64,000 nucleotides of DNA from Asterochloris sp. CNOR1 (taxonomy: Eukaryota; Chlorophyta; Trebouxiophyceae; Trebouxiales; Trebouxiaceae): NCBI GenBank assembly GCA_963969365.1, contig OZ017749.1, positions 3,224,001 to 3,288,000 of the forward strand, in the 5' to 3' direction. This document shows positions 23,727 through 35,709 of this stretch, one piece after another. Below the pieces are notes generated by a model, which saw only the letters and a list, made by a program, of their open reading frames with translations, searched no databases and was not told the origin of the DNA. Each line of letters starts with the position of its first letter. Position 1 is the first letter of the stretch. The translations under genes were made by a program, and so were the position numbers.

Positions 23727-26700
23727 ATGGGCGCCCCGAAAGCGGTTCTGCCAAGCGCAGCACCTGCCTTCAGGCCATTTCCCAGGCTCGGTTCACAATG
23801 CCCCAGGGGAGCTTACTGTTCCTCAGAGCAGGGCTGGAAGTTGCCGCTTCCCCGACCAGCAGAGTTCAAAAAGAAGCTGCCAATGCCCACAGGGTTATGC
23901 ACCACCTCCCTGGTGCCAAAGGTGGGTGATCTTGAAGCACATGGTCTCTGACCTGCACAGCAGCCCAGATCAGGCAGCGGTGGTTCTGATGCCATCTGAC
24001 ACTGACATTGGAGCACCAACCGGGGACGGAGCCGTGGGCAAGCTTACCTCCAAAAGCACACAGCAGCTCTGTGCCGGGTGAAACTAAGAGAGTGCCTAGC
24101 TCCAAGCATCAGCTGCCTGTGCATGTGCCTCTCGTCTGCTCCCATCTCTCTGGCTGATGGTGACACTGTGAAGCCCTGCCCGGCACTCACCAGGCACTCC
24201 TGCGGTGCAGAGCCAGCAGGGCTCCCAACAACCTGTGGAGTACACAGTATGGACGCTGCGCATCACAACCAGTGATGCCCGCGGGGCCGGCGTGCTTGAG
24301 GACCGTGCAGGCGTCCAGCTGGCGTTGGTGGCCAGGGACGGGCGTACCATCTTGCGCCGATTGTCCCCGCTGTATGACTCAGAGGCTGCAGAGAGCGACC
24401 TCTTCGAAATCTGTCGGGTGAGGACTCTGCTCTGCCGCTGCCTTCCTACTCCTTCTCGGGGATGCATAGCACGAATGTCGCAGAGATAAGATAACTCTGG
24501 TTCGTTGAGTTCAGCAGAGGCCCCTGCCTGTGTAATGCCAGTCAGCATGTGCATCCAGTGCTTCTCGCAGCTAGGAGGGCATAGCTTCAGACAGACGCAC
24601 GACTCCTGGGCATTTGCTGCCCAGCCATTTTCCCTCTCGTGGCACCCTCTTCCCGGCAGGTGGCATCGTCAGGGACATATGTCACTGCAGCTTGTAGAGC
24701 CTGCTGACCTCCCTGCAGGTGGCAGACCCAGGGGTTGGTGCAGACTGCAAGGCCCTCTCTCGGCGCATGCTGACGCAGAAGGCTACCTTCAAGCAGCGCT
24801 TCCAGCGAGGATCCATCAACGAGATCAGTTTCCTGGGCCCTGAGCTGGGGCCTCTGGCAGGCCTCATGATTGGGCCCGAGCACGGGGCCTGGCAGCCGGC
24901 AGAGGTCACTGTGGCCTCCTCCCGGACCAAGCACACAGACAGGTGAGGTGCTCCGTGCTCTGCTCTGCTGCTTTGAGCACGTTCAGGCCCAGCGTGGTGC
25001 AGTCCACAATGCTGCCCCTGCCCTGGTGCACCACATGCTGCAGTGCTGGTGATCTAGAACTGGCAAGTCCGCAAATGCAGCAGGGCTTGCATGTCAAGCA
25101 GGTCAGCTGCTCGTGTCTTGCGGCAGACTTGGCCCATGCTGGCTTGCTGTCACAGTCCACGGCAGGACATCTGCAACAAGCAGGCTTGCCCTGTCCCCCT
25201 GCCAGCAATGTTTGGTGCTCTGGCAGGGCACCAGGGCTGACAGTGTGCGTACACAAGCACACTGACAGATGGGGTGCTCCGCTGTGACGCTCCTTGGTAC
25301 AGAGGTGGTCTTCAACACTAGTCGGCTCTTCTCCACATGGCACTCAGCCTTGAAGCAGACTGGCGGGTGCGTCAGTAGGCAGCACCAGGGCTGGCAGCGA
25401 GCTGCTTAATCACATCATCTCTGTTGCTTGCGTGCCCTTGCAGCATACCCAGAATGGTGTGCTGCCCGTATGGCGGCTGCAACACCGCAGGTGAGCAACA
25501 CCTGCACCAGCATCTTTGCAAAGCCGCTCTGCCAGTCTGCAGGCTGGGGGCACATGCTCTGGTTGCAGCCCCCAGCAGTGTATTGCCAGCCTAGACTCAC
25601 CTGGACATTCCCACCGGCCCGCTCCCCGCATGCAGGTTTGGGTGCCCTGGCCTGTGTGTTCCACCTGTCTTCCATGGAAGCACACAGGTGCAGTCCCCAG
25701 CTAAGCCTGGTCCACGCCTGCAGGTTTGTGTGCCGGCAGAAGCTGGGCCTGCACGCTGGCGCAGGGGCTGAGTATGTGGCCCCCCTTCCAGAGAATGCTG
25801 TGGTGTACGGCTCGGGGGACAAGGCCATCGTGCTGACCAGGGTGGGCATCGCATCCTTTGCCGCCAGGCTGCCCAAGCTGCACCCGTCGCCAGGCTGCTG
25901 CAGGGCCTCCAACTGTGCTGTACAGCTGTTGCTTCTCCGAGCCCTTGCACATTGCATGGTTGCAGAAAGCACCATGTTGCAGCTGGATATTCAGCGGGAC
26001 TTTCCCCGCCTGAGGTGTCCCTGGTTTGATGAGCCAACACCACACCACAGGTCACCCAATCCACATCTCCCCCGCGACCCTCAGCGCCCCGGCCTGCTTC
26101 ATGCTGCAAACCCCCCACTGTGTTGTCTGTGCTCGGTGCAACCTCTGTGTGAGCTCATCACATGGCCAGAGGCAGACACTTAAGTGGGCAGCCTGTTGTA
26201 TCGCCTACCCCACTGGAACAGCCCCGTTGTGCCAACCCCACATGATGTCATGACACCTGACTGCGATTCTGCCAATCTGTCTCCTGATCCAAGCCCCCTA
26301 TGCTGCCTGCAGGAGCAGGCCACCACCCTGCATGTAATGGGCATGCTGGACTACTCCCAGCTCAAGGGGCGCCTGCTGTCCACCACAGCAGGCCTGGTGC
26401 TTGCCGGCAGCTGCATTGCCTTCAGCAGCGGCGGTGCGGGGGCTGCAGCCCCCTTTGCTGTAGGCGGCTCAGCCGGCATGGCCTACCTCTGGCTGCTGCA
26501 GCAGAGTGTGGACTCACTGCCAGGCACCCTGCCAGCCTCCTCTGCCTCAAGATTTGACAAGGTGAGTGCAACCCTGCTGCTGCACTGCATTGGAGAGAAT
26601 CTGCCCCATGAGCAGGCTCAATGCTGCCCATTCTTGTTCCCACTCGCTGATGTGATGACATACTTCCCTGCATGCCCTGCTGTCCTGCAGCACCGCATTC

Positions 26701-27249
26701 TGTCTCTCACGCCTGCGCAACCAAAGGCATCTGCTGTGGATCATAGGCAAAATGCCACCCATTATCGCCTACAGATGCTAGCCCAGCTGCCAGCTGGCAG
26801 GGTGCTGCGGCGAACACTGGCTGGCGGCTCAGTGCGTTTCCTATTTTTGGTGGTGGCCAGCCTGAGCAGCATCTGGGCAGTCCAGGCCTGGGGCTCGGAC
26901 TCCAACGAGAGCATGCATGTTGTTGAGGTGAGGCCGCAGTTTGAGTCTGCCAGCTGTGAGACTGCCCCAGCTTAGGCAGCTCTGAGATAAGCAGGAGATG
27001 GGAAGCTTCAGCCCGGCGCAAAACCAAGCTTCAAGCAGCCATGCCTGCACACCATTGTCAAACTCTTGACAGGTGCTGGCATCAAGTGCACGAACACAAA
27101 TGCTGCCCACTTGCTGCCTTGTTTGACTGCAGGCCAAGCGCATGCTGCTGGGCCTGGGAGGCTTCCTGATGTGGAAGCTCGCGATGATAGGCGTGACTGC
27201 TGTGCCGCCCTCCCACCACGATGAGCCAGCTATGGACAAGGCAGCTTAG
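23727..27249 (+). CDS. plastid-type protein: PLAT-like domain plus C-terminal membrane segments
   Basis: Exons 23727-23921, 24211-24417, 24719-24942, 25305-25370, 25444-25490, 25724-25841, 26313-26561, 26775-26927 and 27133-27249 (TAG) agree in phase except the third-to-fourth junction, which is one base out, so a micro-exon or another border is missing. The N-terminus (MGAPKAVLPSAAPAFRPFPR) looks like a plastid transit peptide. YTVWTLRITTSD and RGSINEISFLGPELGPLAGL then resemble a PLAT/LH2 beta-sandwich, a fold used for lipid or protein contact. The C-terminal third has hydrophobic stretches (STTAGLVLAGSCIAFSSGGA, FAVGGSAGMAYLWLLQQSV, FLFLVVASLSSIWAVQAW, MLLGLGGFLMWKLAMIGVTA). It resembles plant plastid proteins of unknown function that combine such parts. 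I infer a thylakoid or envelope location; no enzyme motif is seen. Confidence 0.7.
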
Positions 27250-27680
27250 CAGCCCTCAATATGTGTTCATACGTTGAGCTGGCCTCCCACCAAGGGCAGC
27301 TGTTGCAGACAGAGGCTAGCTCTGCAGTATATACACCCATGAGAATGTGACATAGTCAGAGGAGGGCCATACTGGAATGGCTCTGCCTAGATGTTCAGCT
27401 GTACGGCTTGTGATACTGTGCGCCTGTTTCTGCAGTCTGTTCAGACACGTGTATGCAAATTTGCTGGAGCACAGTAGCTCCTGTATGCTGATGACCTTGT
27501 ATGCTTCACAATGGCCTGCGCTGAGATGATTTCATGCACTGTTCCCTCACCAATCCCCTAGCCCCCTGTTTTGATGCAGCTGCTCTGCTGTAGGCGATCT
27601 GATCTGAAGTGATTGCACACTGCTAGCAAGACTGTATGGTTATGTCCAAGCATATTCTTGATTTGGTGTATATATGCATA
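27250..27680. other. intergenic region between convergent genes
   Basis: 431 bases between the stops of two convergent genes, expected to hold both 3' UTRs. TGTATATATGCATATC at 27667-27682 is AT-rich, but no repeat or RNA gene was seen. Confidence 0.4.
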
Positions 27681-30008
27681 TCAAGCGGGCCCAAGAAGCA
27701 AAGGGGGCTTTGCTGCCTCAGACACTGTGCTGGCATTCTGACAGGCCCTTCTGTTGTTGCTTTCCCCATTGGCAAGCTGAGCTGCCAACCGCTTGTGCAT
27801 GGCAGTTTCCTCCAGCACAGCGTCAGCATCGTCTCCACGCAGCTGTGACAAGCGCTGCGCAGCATCTCCGATCTGCTGTTGCAATGCAGTGTCCTGTATG
27901 GGCAAAAAAGGGGTTGTTGTCCAGTGAGCTCAGCCTAGACGTTGGCTTGCAGCAATGCTTGGCGTCATGCTCAGAGTGGGCATCTGCTGTACCTTCTTGA
28001 CATCGCCAGCGACCGAAGGGCTTGATGCCAGCTGTGTGAGAAGCCCCATTACAGCCTCCCGTGTGTCAGGGTCGTCAGAATTGACAAGCCCAGCCAACTG
28101 GGTGCCCTTGAAGGCGTCCGCTGCATCCTGAGGCCGCTGCTGAACAAGATGCCTCAGCAGTTGCAGGCCTTTCCTGCAGGCCAAGCAGTAAGTGCTCAGC
28201 CACCTGCCTGCATGTTGGCATGCCAGCATATGACGATCATGTACCAGCATGCTGCAGTGCCCCTTTGAGGCACCAGAAACCCTGCTGGTGTGGGACACAT
28301 CTCCAACAGCTGTTCTAAATGACTGACAGAGCATGAAGACACCAACACTGCCCAGCCCGTCATCAGCAACAGCAAGGTCACACATCCACGATGCGTTGGT
28401 CATATCCTATCCAGAATCTGCACACACGGCAGGGGTGCCACAAGGCTCCTGTGCGAGCCCCCCATTCAAAGACCACTTGCGCAGCCCACCTGCGGACGCG
28501 GGCATCTGGGTCCTGTGTGGCTCTCTCCAGCAAGCGCAGACCGTCCTGCTCCCGAAACTGATCCAAGCCTGCGCCATTGCCGCGCAACAGGCTGGACAGG
28601 GCCAGCAGGGCCTTTGCCCGCACTGACGCGTCGCTGTCGCCCAACAGGCGCATGACCTGTGGGAGCATGTCCGCCTGCATCTCCTGCAGGGGCCACAAGA
28701 ACCTCTCAGTGACCTGCTACAACAAGATGCGGTTGCTGCTGACAAACATGTACATGTGTGGTCAAGCAGAGCAGCTGAGCTTTACAGCATGCTGGTGGCC
28801 CGTCCTTGCGATATGGGGTGCAACTTGAGGTGTATGCTGTTGGCGCAGGCAGGCAGGCACGCCTGCTCATTGCACCTTCAGGCCTCAGCCCAACACACAT
28901 CTGAAGGCATGCCTCAGCATTGCAGACCTCATGCCGTACTAACAGAGCACACACCTGCTGCACAGGAGGGTTGTTCTGGACGCAGGTGGCCACCAGCTCG
29001 GCTGCCTTAGAGCGCAGACTGGCGTGCTGGCTGCGCAGCAGGCTCAGCAGCACTGGCAGGCCCCCAATCTTCTGCAGGTCTGCAGATACGCAGGCAGAGC
29101 CTCAGCCGCATTTCTTCAGAAATTTGAGATAGGACCAGCATGTGATTTCAGATCGAGCGCCGCCAGGGCAGAGCAGGTATGCGTACCTCCACGCAAGCGG
29201 TTTACAAGCCGTTCCTGTCGCTGCAGCTGTCTGACAACCAGGCCACCTATCCTGGGTGCCCATTGCAGCAGCAGCTCTCACAACCAGCATTCTCATTCTC
29301 AGTATTAGTGTCAACCACAGGCAGGCTTCTCAGACAGCAGCCCCCACTAAAGTATTGCAGCCACCCCTCCTCCTCACCCCGTGCATGGTCGATGTCGTCC
29401 ACAATGTCCAGCAGCTCGTCCATCAGCGCCCCCTTCTGCTCAACGGCCGCGTCGTCATCGGCTGGCTGGTCCAATGAGGCGTTGATGTCTTTCATGCGAG
29501 ACGTGAAGTCCACCGTGTAGTGCCGCATGGCCTCCTCAAACCTGCAGGCAGGCACAGCATGCTCACAGCTTCCGCAAGCTTAATGATACCACAGGCTGGC
29601 CCCTTGGCCCCTGCCTCCACTGCCAAGCAGGGCCGCAGGAGATGTCATTTGGTGGGCTGCCAGCACGGCACAGGCCCAGCAATGCACAGAGAATGCTTCT
29701 AGCACCTTCCACAAGTTTAGGTGTTGCAAGCAACCTCGCTGTGCCTGCATGCTGTGCCTGCTCATACCAACTGCTGCCACCTCTCACCATTTGCGGTCCT
29801 GCTCTGTAATCTGGCGCCTTTGGGCTGGATCTGCAGGAGTCTCTGTGTCCTGGTTCTTAATGGACCACTCAAAGAGGCCTGCAAAGGGAGCAGCAGTGAC
29901 CAGCAGCTTGTCAAGAGGCCCAATCATGCCGCCTGCACTCCAGTCAGAGACAGCAGCCTGGTTTGGCAGAAACCTCTCACCCTTCCAGTCAGGCATAGAA
30001 CCTGCCAT
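27681..30008 (-). CDS. Hsp70 nucleotide exchange factor Fes1/HspBP1
   Basis: Fes1/HspBP1 proteins bind the Hsp70 nucleotide-binding domain through armadillo-like repeats and release ADP, aiding protein quality control in the cytosol. Six exons join in phase: 30008-29788, 29541-29378, 29079-28955, 28683-28490, 28173-27993 and 27893-27681 (TGA), 365 aa. The family N-terminus is clear: GLFEWSIKNQ, QITEQDRKWFEEAMRHYTVD and RMKDINASLDQ. Armadillo repeats follow: [73 protein letters not shown]. The first ATG (30008) gives about 35 extra residues before GPLDKLLV; a shorter start is possible. It is divergent from the RGG protein gene at 30186, only 177 bases away. Confidence 0.92.
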
Positions 30009-30185
30009 GTCTGCTTTCTTGGTGCCTCTTGGATGTATTGTCAGCCGGGAAAGCTTGCCTGTACTCGGATGCCCGTTTTAGGGCAAGCAGTCACACTGAT
30101 CCAGCAGCTGCACCTCAATAGCAGCCCTGTAAGTCATAGCACACCCAGCATGTCACGGCGGTGACTGACGTAGCAGACCATCAGC
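30009..30185. promoter_or_regulatory. shared promoter region of the Fes1 and RGG-protein genes
   Basis: 177 bases between two divergent start codons. It contains GTGACTGACGTAG, with a TGACGT core like bZIP sites, about 25 bases upstream of the RGG-protein ATG. No TATA box is clear. A bidirectional promoter is inferred from spacing only. Confidence 0.45.
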
Positions 30186-33100
30186 ATGGCTGTGCGGCTG
30201 GACAACATTTACGCCCTGCTTGAGGGGAGCACCGAGGACGAGAATGCAGACCCCCAGCAGGTTGCACAGCCAGCTGAGAAGAAGGAGAGAAAGCCTGCCA
30301 AGCCCACTGCCACCCAGGGAGCTGCAGTGGCGGCCCGTCTGGGCGGTTCAGCTGCCACTGCCCCTGCTCCCGCCCGGGACACAGCTGATCGCGGCCGGGG
30401 AAGGGGCAGAGGCGCAGGCCGGGGTGGTGGCAGGCGAGAGGATGCTGCCGAGGGTGATTTGACTGCCCCAGGCTCCCAGGGCGGCCGTGGCAGGGGCACC
30501 CGCTCTGGCAGGGGTGGCTATGAGGGCAGGAACGGCTCCCGACAGTATGATCGTCGGGACGGAACTGGCAGAGGGTGAGTGCAACTTGCAGCCCAGCCTT
30601 CAGCAGGAGCTGGAGCTGCCAATCAGCATGGGCTGCGCAGGAAAGCGGCCGCCCAGCCAGTTGGCCCACTACATGGCACGATCTGCCCACTGCCGTGCGT
30701 CAGCTGCATGGCAGTTCATGCATACTCAGACCATGCGCAACCCTGTTGTGATTGCTGCAAACTCGGCTTTCCTGCAAACTCTGCTGCTGGCTGCAGTATT
30801 GCAGCAATGGTCGCATCAAACCTGAGGTACTGATGTACGGCCTGCTGCAGCAATGAGACCGAGAAGAGGCATGGAGCTGGCAGGGGCAACTGGGGCACTG
30901 ATACTGACGAAGTCAAAGAGTGAGCAATGCGTTTTGGCATAGCTTGGCTGCTGATAGCCTGCCTGCGTGCCTGCATCGTGGCTTAAGCGTTGCAGCACCT
31001 TGTGTAGCTATCTTCCCGTTCAGAAGGAAGCTGAACCCCTGCCTCTGACCCCTTTTCCGAATGCTCTTTCCACTCTAAGCAGCTGGAGGTGAGCACTTTC
31101 TCTGAATGTGTCGGTCAAATCTGACCGGACTATCTTCTGTGCAGGCAGTTGGAGAAGACCACTGGGGCCGAGGACGCCGCTGAGGCTGCAGCAGAGGAGC
31201 CTGCAGAGCTGACTGAGGAGCAGAAGCTGGCGGCCGAGGAGGAGGCTGCCCGGATAGCTGAGGCAGAGGCCGAAGCCAAGGTGGGGCGCAGGGGCTTGTG
31301 GTGTGTGCTTGATCTGGGTGCTGGCTGGGCAGCGCTGAGCTCTCAAAGTAGGCAGGGCTGTTCCAGCAGAGGCATGTGATCATGCGGGGTAACAATGATG
31401 AGGACCTTGCTCGCTGCAGCAGCAGCTGCTGCCGCAGGAGGTTGGTCAGACATGTGGAGGCACACGGGGGCTGCAGCGAGATAGTTTGGGGCCGACAGAA
31501 GTAGCACCTGGCAGCGTTGCTGACCAGCATGCTGCATGGCAGGGGCATCACATGTGTCGAGTACGCAAGCGGGCCGCTACCCACAGTAGGCCCTTGTCTC
31601 TCTTCTCAAGAAGCACTCAAAACTGCTGGGGCTGTGGTGCAGGAGATGACGCTGGACGAGTGGGAGGCCCTCAACCCCCGTGCCACGAAGGAGCCCGCCA
31701 CCAAGAAACCCAACAAGGTCAGCACTGTAGCCTGCCCCGCACAAGTCGCCTTGCGCCAGCTGCACATTTTGGCCACAGTCGTGGACCTGGCAACATTGCC
31801 TTGAGAACACAGCTTGACATGCTAGGTACTGCCCTCGCTGCAGAGGCACTAGCAGGCTCTGGGCACACAGTTCCTGTGCATCTTGGGTATAGGCTTGAAC
31901 AGCCTCCATGCATAAGGCCCAGTCCGTCCTGGTAACCCCCCTAGCAGCGCATAGGGCGTCGGCATGACATTGCTTGCTGCAACCCCTTACCAGGCGCTGG
32001 TTCCCACTGGTACAGCCCTGCCTGGGCATGCCTAAACACAAGCAGGTCCTCAGCAAAGTGTGCCGTCTTTTGCAGGCCCTGCAGGCCAATGTCTGGGGCA
32101 CGAGGTTGCCCTGCAAGCAAATCTGTATGGTATATTGCTTCTCTGCAGGCCCTGCAGGATGAGTTCAAGGGCATGCAGGCTGTTCAGCCCCGCAAGGACA
32201 AGGAGGAGGTGGACACTGGCCTGGAGCTGGTCAACAAGAGGCTGCCCAAGCAGCAGAGGGACAAGGCACTCAAGGAGGTAAGGCAGTGCGGGGCCTCTCG
32301 GGCGGACCGCCTTGGTGGTGGAAACTGTTGTTTGTCTGCTGTCGGGATGCAGTCCTGCTGGAGGGTGCTGTGAAACAAGTTGTTGAGGCCAGGCAGCAGG
32401 CGTAGGGCGCAATTTGCTGGTCTGCTGTTGCAAGCAAGGCCCCGGCAACTGCTGGTGACATGCTGCGTACTTCTCTGGTCGTGTGGACCTGAAACGGTTT
32501 ATTGCCAGGGTGCAGCTGCACACAGCCTATCAGGGTGCAAGCCGCTCAAAAGCTGTCAAAGATATGGGTTTTCACAAGTGCCCCTCTCAATCTGCTGCAG
32601 AAAGAGACAGTGGAGACCGGCTTCCGTGTTGGGGATGAGCCCAGCCGTGGTGGTGGACGCGGGCGGGGGCGTGGCGAGGGTGAGCACCTGTAGAGGGCCG
32701 CTGCTGCGCTTTTTGTTGCATCAGGTGTCAAGCTGCATCAGAAATGATGTCCTCAGGCTGGATGGGAGATCATCTGTGAGCCACCACAAGGCTGGCAGCT
32801 CCTGTAGGAGGAGCATGTCTTGTGGCTGATTGTTGAGCCAGTGTCAGAGTGTTGCAAGTGCTGAGCTGCAAGGGGTGTTGGCGGCCCGAGCTGATCGGCA
32901 CTGATCTGCCAGGCAGCACTGGAGGTACAGCGGCACGTCAGAGGCTGCTCTGCTGCAGCTCACCACAGCTGATGGCCATCTGGTTCTGAATGCAATGCAG
33001 GTGGCTCTGGCGGCCGTGGTGGACGTGGCCGTGACGGAGACTTTGGCGGCGAGCGCCGTGGTGGCTTTGGTGGCGACCGCCCCCCCCGCGGGCGTGGTGG

Positions 33101-33777
33101 CGAGTTCCGTGGCAGGTGGGGCATGCACAGCTCATGGTGGCTGTGCCTCTGCACACCACCTGCTCAAACTTTTGTAAAAGGTCAGCACAGCCTGTGAATG
33201 CCAAGCAGGTGTACAGGAGCTGCTCACAGGAATTTCTAACTGCACAGCTTTCTCTGGAATACAGCTGCAGCACTCTCAAGGTGCAGCATGTTTGCTGCCC
33301 TGCTTCCGTACTGTCCCCTGGGTGTGCAGGGGTGAGGGACGCGGCGAGGCCCGCGAGTCTCGCGGCTACAATGGTGCCAGCGGCAGTGGACGCAGCTATG
33401 CGCCCCGTGGTGCGCACTGCAGCATGTTGTGGAGATCATGCTTGGTTGTCAGACCCCCCACACCTGCTGCATGCTTTGTCTTGTTTTCTCCCGTCGAGAA
33501 GATCTTGCATCCTGGGGAAACCCTGAAAGCACCCAGGCGCAGCTCTCCCTCTGCAGCGCAGTGCCCAGGGTCAGTTCGGGCTGCGACCTGCCCACACCAG
33601 CATACAGCTTGTCCGCAAACCTGCATTGCAGAGAAGCAAGGAGGTCCACAGCTACCCCCTTGTGTATTGTGCTCAGGCGCCAGGGCATGACCAGCCCCTG
33701 GCAACCCTGCAGGCGGCCCAGGTGGCAACATCAATGTGGAGGACCAGCAGGCCTTCCCCACGCTGGGCGGCAAGTGA
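30186..33777 (+). CDS. HABP4/SERBP1-type RGG RNA-binding protein
   Basis: Proteins of this family (SERBP1/Stm1-like; plant RGGA) bind ribosomes and mRNA and are linked to translation control and stress. Nine exons join in phase: 30186-30574, 30851-30919, 31145-31280, 31643-31717, 32149-32277, 32601-32679, 33001-33115, 33330-33409 and 33713-33777 (TGA), 378 aa. The N-terminus has the Stm1-like MAVRLDNIYALLEGS. RGG-type repeats follow, then the family core KRHGAGRGNWGTDTDEVKE, an acidic Glu/Ala helix, MTLDEWEALNP and LVNKRLPKQQRDKALKE. A second RGG block (GGSGGRGGRGRDGDFGG) comes next and the typical end DQQAFPTLGGK. Arginine methylation of the RGG tracts is expected from the family. All junctions are GT-AG. 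Confidence 0.88.
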
Positions 33778-34285
33778 GGCCGCCAGCTGAGCAGCTGCTG
33801 CTGCATGTCAGCAGCCTCTGTTGGCTGCTCCAGCCGCACCCACCAGTCCTCCTGGTCCAGCTGCCAAGCTACCCAGCCCTGCTGATGGCTGCCTGCCTGG
33901 CCAGACCCACGTGCGCCAGTGCCTCTGTCCCTCAAGCAGCAGCAACAGCGGCAGTTTTATTGACCCCATCCTTGCCCCTAGACCAGTCAGCTGCCCTGCT
34001 GACTCAAGAGAGAGTCCATCTGCACGCGAGTGTACCTGCCTTGCTCAACCACAGCAACGTCTCATGTGAAAACAACTGCTGCTGCTGCTGCTTTGTATGA
34101 CATCATTTGTTTGCACATGGCACGCGTCTGCAGGATGGCCGCCAGCTGGTGGCTATTGTTATCTTCAGTTGATGAGTTCAAGTGAAAGGGAGGCAGTGTG
34201 TTTACACTAGTGACAAGATGTCGCAGCATTTGCTCCAACAAGCCCCAGCCTGGATGCTGCACAGGGCTGTAGCCTAGCTGTGCCA
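33778..34285. other. intergenic region between convergent genes
   Basis: About 510 bases between the stops of the RGG-protein and HSC20 genes, holding two 3' UTRs. A GCT/CTG run (TGCTGCTGCTGCTGCTTTG, 34078-34096) lies in it. No coding sequence was supported. Confidence 0.4.
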
Positions 34286-35451
34286 TCATCGTGACTTGTC
34301 TGAGATGGCATCATCAATTCGTTTGAGGTAGCGCATCTCAATGACCCTCTGCAAAGCTGCGTCCAGGTTCAAAGATTTGAATGCCCCAGAAAGTGCCTGC
34401 AGATGGTCAGCAGCAAGTCACCAGGCTGCATGGCGGCAAGCCAAGCCCAGCACAGCACACAAGATTGCTGCACCTGCACGGTATCCCTCTGCTTGGCCTG
34501 GTTCTCAGCCAGCAGGTGCTGGAGCTCAGCCTCATCCGCTGTGCTGTCGATGTGCTCCCGCAGCTCCATGATATCCATCAGGTAGGCTGGGTCTGAGATG
34601 GTGCCCTCAGAGTCAACTTCAGCAACCCCCTGCTGCTGGAGCTGCATGGCAGGTTGACGGCCTCAGGGATGCTCGCGCCAACAGTCATTGCATCAGAAGC
34701 TGGGACTGACTGGGGCAGGTTCAAAGAACTCAACCAGAATGTCAGCTGGTAACTGTGGCAACTCACTGCCATACCTCCTCAGGCCCAGCACTTTGAAGCT
34801 CAGGGCAGGGTGCCCAGCACAGCGAGGGCAGAGGCCCAAATCAGTGGTGTAATACAATCACTCAGTTGAGGGGCTCACCATGTAGATTGCTCTTGACAGA
34901 GGGGAGCGCAGTGTGTTATAGGCCATGTTGACTTGGGCAGAGTGGTCTGCTGAGTACTGCTGTTCCTGAGAGGAGCGCTGGCCAAACTTGTCAGGATGCA
35001 GCTCCCGTTGCGCTCCCTTGTAGCGCTGCTCAAGCTGTGCCGTGTCTACATCAAAGTCTGGTCTGTCCCTGCACTGCAACCTGGACGAACTTGCAGGGCG
35101 TCGCCTGCATCTGCACTGGAGCCATGAGCAGAACTGATCTGGATCACTGCCTTACATGCCCATAATGGCAAAGTAGTCAGGCTGCCGAGGGGGAGGCTGC
35201 AGGCTGCGGCACTTGGGGCAGAAGAATGCGTGGGATCCAGCAATGAGCTGGCCACATTGCCAGCATTGGGCTGCTTGTGGACTGGCTGCAAAGGCACTGA
35301 ATCCATGCCAGGAGGCCAGCCGTGGCAGGCACCATGCCGCAGAAATTTGAGCTGCCTGGGGCAGCACACATGTGTGCAAACAGGCTGAAGCTGCACGGCA
35401 GTGTGTGATCAGCTCAAGCCTGATCATGCTCCTTAGGCATCTGTTCCTCAT
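34286..35451 (-). CDS. HSC20/HscB iron-sulfur cluster co-chaperone
   Basis: HscB-type J-proteins deliver the ISCU scaffold to mitochondrial Hsp70 and stimulate cluster transfer. Five exons join in phase: 35451-35156, 35068-34879, 34798-34775 (24 bases), 34641-34474 and 34396-34286 (TGA), 262 aa. The N-terminal ~60 residues are Arg/Cys/Ala-rich, like a mitochondrial presequence. Next comes the zinc-binding CWQCG...FFCPKC pair found in animal and plant HSC20. The J-domain has the HPD signature (ELHPDKFGQR) and ends NMAYNTLRSPLSRAIYM. The C-terminal ISCU-binding helical bundle has DPAYLMDIMELREHID and EAELQHLLAENQAKQRDTVQ. It is divergent from NDUFA12, 258 bases away. Confidence 0.92.
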
Positions 35452-35709
35452 GCTGATGACTTGGCCAAGTGGCTCAACCCTAGAGGAGGGTTGCTCAAAC
35501 TCAGCTCGCCTGCTGCTGTGCGAGCAGCCAACTGGGAGTCACTGCGCGAACAAGCTCGAATTGGGGTGCTGATCTGGTGAGGTTTGCATGAAAAGGTACC
35601 CATCTGTGCAATCGGCTGAGTGTTGGAGGTAGTACCATGTTTTAAACATCTGGATGCTGCATTTAGAGAGCACTCCCCTTGTGCAGGTGACACCAGACTT
35701 CTGGACGCA
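35452..35709. promoter_or_regulatory. shared upstream region of HSC20 and NDUFA12 genes
   Basis: 258 bases between divergent start codons of two mitochondrial protein genes. A common promoter would suit their shared destination, but no shared motif was identified by eye. Confidence 0.4.

Noticed and set aside
32060-32165. Possible exon-start duplication in the RGG-protein gene (GCAGGCCCTGCAGG twice, 85 bases apart)
   Set aside because: Only about 15 bases match and the sequence is a simple GC-rich acceptor-like motif; there is no coding similarity as in the NEK intron.
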